From Candidatus Anaerobiospirillum pullicola (GTDB lineage Bacteria; Pseudomonadota; Gammaproteobacteria; Enterobacterales; Succinivibrionaceae): 39,810 nt of DNA. The stretch spans positions 1 to 39,810 of the forward strand of contig JAHLFE010000189.1 of assembly GCA_018884035.1 (NCBI GenBank), given 5' to 3'. Below, in pieces: positions 37,417 through 39,810 of this stretch (positions are counted from its first letter, which is position 1; each line of letters begins with the position of its first letter). The translations under genes and the position numbers were made by a program. The notes beneath the pieces are model-generated. The model was not told the DNA's origin and did not search any database. It was given only the letters and a program-made list of their open reading frames with translations.

Positions 37417-37761
37417 GCGCGGTAGCGTACTTACGCTTACGCTGAGTGGCGTCAGTAAAGGCGTCAGCGGCACCATTGGCGTTAGTGACGACAGCGGGCA
37501 CCTTACTCCCCCATGAGGCAGCATCCACGCAGCTTCTTCCTAGAGGTAGTAAAAGCAGCAGCATCAGCAGCAACTGCTGCTGGTGTCCACTATCTTAAGT
37601 AAGCGTCACGCACTTCCGGCTTAACCTGTCTTTGTTTTCTTTTATTTCTTCGGCCACGAGCGGTGTTTGCGCACTGTGTCGTGGCCGCATCTTTTGGGGC
37701 GCTGCAAAAGCGCAATGAGCGCGTAGCCCTGTCTTTTGCCCTGTCTTACTGGACTTTGCTT
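37417..37761. other. Intergenic region between yajQ and ampG
   Basis: 345 bp if ampG begins at 37762. A T-rich patch at about 37630-37650 is the only notable feature. The ampG reading frame is open from a GTG at 37663 but those residues lack family similarity. Confidence 0.4.
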
Positions 37762-39303
37762 ATGCCATCAACAGCCTCACGTGAGAGCGCGACGACGCCT
37801 GACGCGACTACGACCGCCACTGCGGCGCCAGCGCCACAGGAGCAGCCATCCTCTAAAGCTCCGGCGGGAGTAGGGGGCATAGCCACTAACGCGGGGACAA
37901 CGGCACAGTCCACTGCCACAGCTGCTACTACCGCCGTGCCAGCAGCATCCGCCTCCGTTGCGGCCGAGTCAGCTGCTGCCGCCACTGCCGCCAACACCGA
38001 AGCCGCTGGTGCAGCTACCGCCACCCCAGAGAGCCCCACCCAGAAAAAGTCTGTCTGGCGCGAAATCCTCTCTAAGCGCATGGGCATCTGTGTGGTAACC
38101 GGCTTTGCCTCCGGTATGCCGCTTTTTGTGCTCATCAACCTCCTCTCAGCTTTTTTGCGTAAAGAGGGCTTAGACCTCAAGGTCATTGGCGCTTTTTCCC
38201 TCATGATGATCCCTTACACATGGAAGTTTGTGTGGGCGCCCCTCGTCGACCGCTACCAGATTTTTCACTTAGGACGGCGTAAAGACTGGATCATCCTCTC
38301 GCAGGTGGTGCTTATCATCTCCATTAGTGCTATGGGCTTTTTTGACCCGCAGCAGTCCATTGGTATGGTCGCCTTACTGGCAACAGTAATCGCATTTTCC
38401 TCAGCAACCCAAGACATTGTGTTGGATGCCTACCGTCGTGAGTTTCTCCCCACCCATGAGTTGGGCTTAGGTAACGCCATCTTTGTCAACGCTTATCGCG
38501 TGGCGGGCTTAGTGCCAGGCGGCATCTCACTTATTATGGCCGACTACGTCTCGTGGACGGTGGTCTTTAACTTTACGGCGGCCTGCTTGATTCCGTGCCT
38601 CATTCTGTCGCTCTTTTTGCGCGAGCAAAACATTGCGCATGCTCCACGCAGCTTAAAAGAGGCGGTAGTCGAGCCTTTTCGGGAGTTTATTACGCGCCGT
38701 GGCGTCTTAGCTGCGCTCTTTACGGTGTGCTTTGTCTTTCTCTATAAGATTGGCGACAGCATGGCCTTAGCGCTGGCAACCCCGTTTTATATGGACTTGG
38801 GCTATAACCTCACCACCATTGGTATTGTGGCCAAAAACGTGGGCTTGTGGTCAACCGTGATTGGCGGCCTCTTAGGTGGTGTCTTTATGCTTAAGCTGGG
38901 CATCAACCGTGCGTTGTGGATCTTTGGTTTTATTCAGCTGGTAACCATCTTAGGCTTCGTCTTACTGGCGCATTTAGGCCAGTATGGCACGCCATCGGTG
39001 TGGCTTTTAGCTGTTGTGCTTATAGGTGAGTATGGCGGTGGTGGCTTAGGCACATCGGCCTTTGTTGCCTTTATCGCCAAAGAAACCAATCCTGTCTATA
39101 CCGCGACGCAATTGGCGCTGCTCTCAAGCTTTTCGGCTGTGCCACGCACTTTCTGTAACGCTACCACGGGCTATTTAGTCGAGGGCTTAGGCTGGGAAAA
39201 CTTCTTTATTCTCTGCACGGCGCTGGCAGTGCCTGGCATGTTGCTGCTCTTTAAGGTCGCTCCATGGAATCAAAAAGATGAGTCAGTAGCACCAAGTGCT
39301 TAG
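37762..39303 (+). CDS. ampG: AmpG-type muropeptide permease (MFS transporter)
   Basis: 513 aa. AmpG imports GlcNAc-anhydroMurNAc peptides for cell-wall recycling and links to AmpC induction. The transmembrane core starts near residue 107 with VVTGFASGMPLFVLINLLSAFL; FSLMMIPYTWKFVWAPLVDR, SATQDIVLDAYRREF and LGTSAFVAFIAKETN are characteristic AmpG segments. I expect about 12 helices; the core (about 400 residues) lacks the extra C-terminal helices of E. coli AmpG (491 aa). The first 100 or so residues are an Ala/Thr/Pro-rich cytoplasmic tail without homology. The ATG at 37762 lacks a clear ribosome site; an upstream GTG (37663) would add 33 residues. A hairpin overlaps the stop, and no partner recycling genes (nagZ, ampD) are in the window. 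Confidence 0.88.
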   Translation: MPSTASRESATTPDATTTATAAPAPQEQPSSKAPAGVGGIATNAGTTAQSTATAATTAVPAASASVAAESAAAATAANTEAAGAATATPESPTQKKSVWREILSKRMGICVVTGFASGMPLFVLINLLSAFLRKEGLDLKVIGAFSLMMIPYTWKFVWAPLVDRYQIFHLGRRKDWIILSQVVLIISISAMGFFDPQQSIGMVALLATVIAFSSATQDIVLDAYRREFLPTHELGLGNAIFVNAYRVAGLVPGGISLIMADYVSWTVVFNFTAACLIPCLILSLFLREQNIAHAPRSLKEAVVEPFREFITRRGVLAALFTVCFVFLYKIGDSMALALATPFYMDLGYNLTTIGIVAKNVGLWSTVIGGLLGGVFMLKLGINRALWIFGFIQLVTILGFVLLAHLGQYGTPSVWLLAVVLIGEYGGGGLGTSAFVAFIAKETNPVYTATQLALLSSFSAVPRTFCNATTGYLVEGLGWENFFILCTALAVPGMLLLFKVAPWNQKDESVAPSA

Positions 39304-39317
39304 CGCTAAAGCACTTG
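39293..39317 (+). promoter_or_regulatory. Hairpin overlapping the ampG stop
   Basis: CAAGTGCTT (39293-39301), loop AGCGCTA, AAGCACTTG (39309-39317): a perfect 9-bp stem that includes part of the TAG stop (39301-39303). No T-run follows. Confidence 0.5.
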
Positions 39318-39810
39318 CGCTAGAGATAGTGAACTACACTGCAGCCTGTGCAGATACTGGGGGGCGTGGCTGTGGTGGTGGTAGTAGTGACAGTAGGGAA
39401 CAAGTGATCTCATAAGTGACGGCTGTAAGGTTAAGTGAGGTTACAGCCCACTACTCGAGATGAAAGGTGCAGGTGAGTCCGAGCTTGTCTTAAGTAGGGG
39501 CACGCATGATAGCCTTAAACGTCGGCATCGCTTAAGGCAGTCATTACCAAGTGATAAGGGAGTAGGGGCAGTAGTGGCAGTAGCAGCGTTGCTGGCGGAC
39601 TCAGAGGAAGCTGCGCTGCTCTCAGAGCATTCCCTCAAACCTAAAGAGGGTCGATAAAGCTCTGGGCCCTATAAAATCAGATCCTTGCGATTTTTTTGGT
39701 GCTGACGGCGCGCTCCTCGAACGCTAAGGCGCTACCCTGCAGCGCGCAGCTTCTAAGACACAGTGCTGCTGTACACACAGCTAGACTAGGCAGCAACACG
39801 ATCTGCCACT
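39304..39810. other. Non-coding end of the window with repeat copy 5
   Basis: 507 bp after ampG. Copy 5 of the dispersed element covers 39397-39548. The open frame at 39460-39657 begins inside that element and is not a gene. Nothing else recognised. Confidence 0.5.
39397..39548 (+). repeat. Dispersed palindromic element, copy 5
   Basis: 152 bp, same orientation as copy 1. Left end GGAACAAGTGATCTCATAAG; core CTCGAGATGAAAGGTGCAGG at about 39454. It has an extra perfect hairpin GGCTGTAA/TTACAGCC (39420-39447) near the left end. It starts 93 bp after ampG. Confidence 0.85.

Noticed and set aside
39460..39657. Plus-strand ORF 65 aa
   Set aside because: Begins within repeat copy 5 (the MKGAGE-type reading also appears in copies 2 and 4); not a gene.

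Overview
The window looks like part of a gammaproteobacterial chromosome. GlgC, Dgt, SdaA, SlyD, ThiI, LolC/D/E, YajL, PheS/PheT, XseB, IspA, Dxs, YajQ and AmpG all align residue by residue with the E. coli families as I remember them. Several genes (dxs, ispA, xseB, thiI, yajL, yajQ, ampG) also sit together in one neighbourhood of the E. coli chromosome, so eroded synteny is visible here. Ala/Gln-rich extensions on housekeeping proteins, a serine-dehydratase/glycogen gene set, and AAA-ATPase-like/PD-(D/E)XK genes suggest an anaerobic gut lineage such as Succinivibrionaceae. That placement is an inference, not something the sequence proves. By my gene boundaries only about 74% of the window is coding, which is low for a bacterium.

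Layout. 1-3500: a lone minus-strand KAP-family P-loop NTPase with its own strong promoter and a tandem repeat in its leader, next to 1.2 kb of non-coding DNA. 3500-7570: glgC and a giant dgt, 15 bases apart. 8250-11170: a PlsC-like acyltransferase, a strong terminator, then sdaA. 11.8-12.9 kb: an unrecognised membrane-anchored protein whose 3' end continues in another frame. 13.5-16.1 kb: slyD with a very large His/Cys metal-binding tail, then thiI. 16.8-23.3 kb: an aldo/keto reductase and the lipoprotein-release transporter genes lolC, lolD and lolE. 23.5-28.7 kb: yajL, pheS and pheT, the last two unusually separated by about 540 bp of low-complexity DNA. 28.8-32.2 kb: an accessory insertion with two AAA-ATPase-like paralogs, one apparently intact with a nuclease domain, the other with degraded ATPase motifs and no nuclease. 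32.4-39.3 kb: xseB-ispA-dxs (exonuclease VII small subunit, isoprenoid synthesis), yajQ and ampG.

What stands out: (1) a family of about 150-bp intergenic elements with imperfect terminal inverted repeats, five copies, both orientations, each following a gene end; (2) recurrent Ala/Gln/Glu-rich insertions or tails on Dgt, LolC, LolD, LolE, AmpG, XseB and the acyltransferase; (3) the intact/degenerate AAA-ATPase-like pair; (4) the single KAP NTPase, a candidate for defence or membrane function; (5) many short tandem repeats and palindromes at gene ends and in leaders. No tRNA, rRNA, CRISPR array, transposase or integrase gene was recognised.
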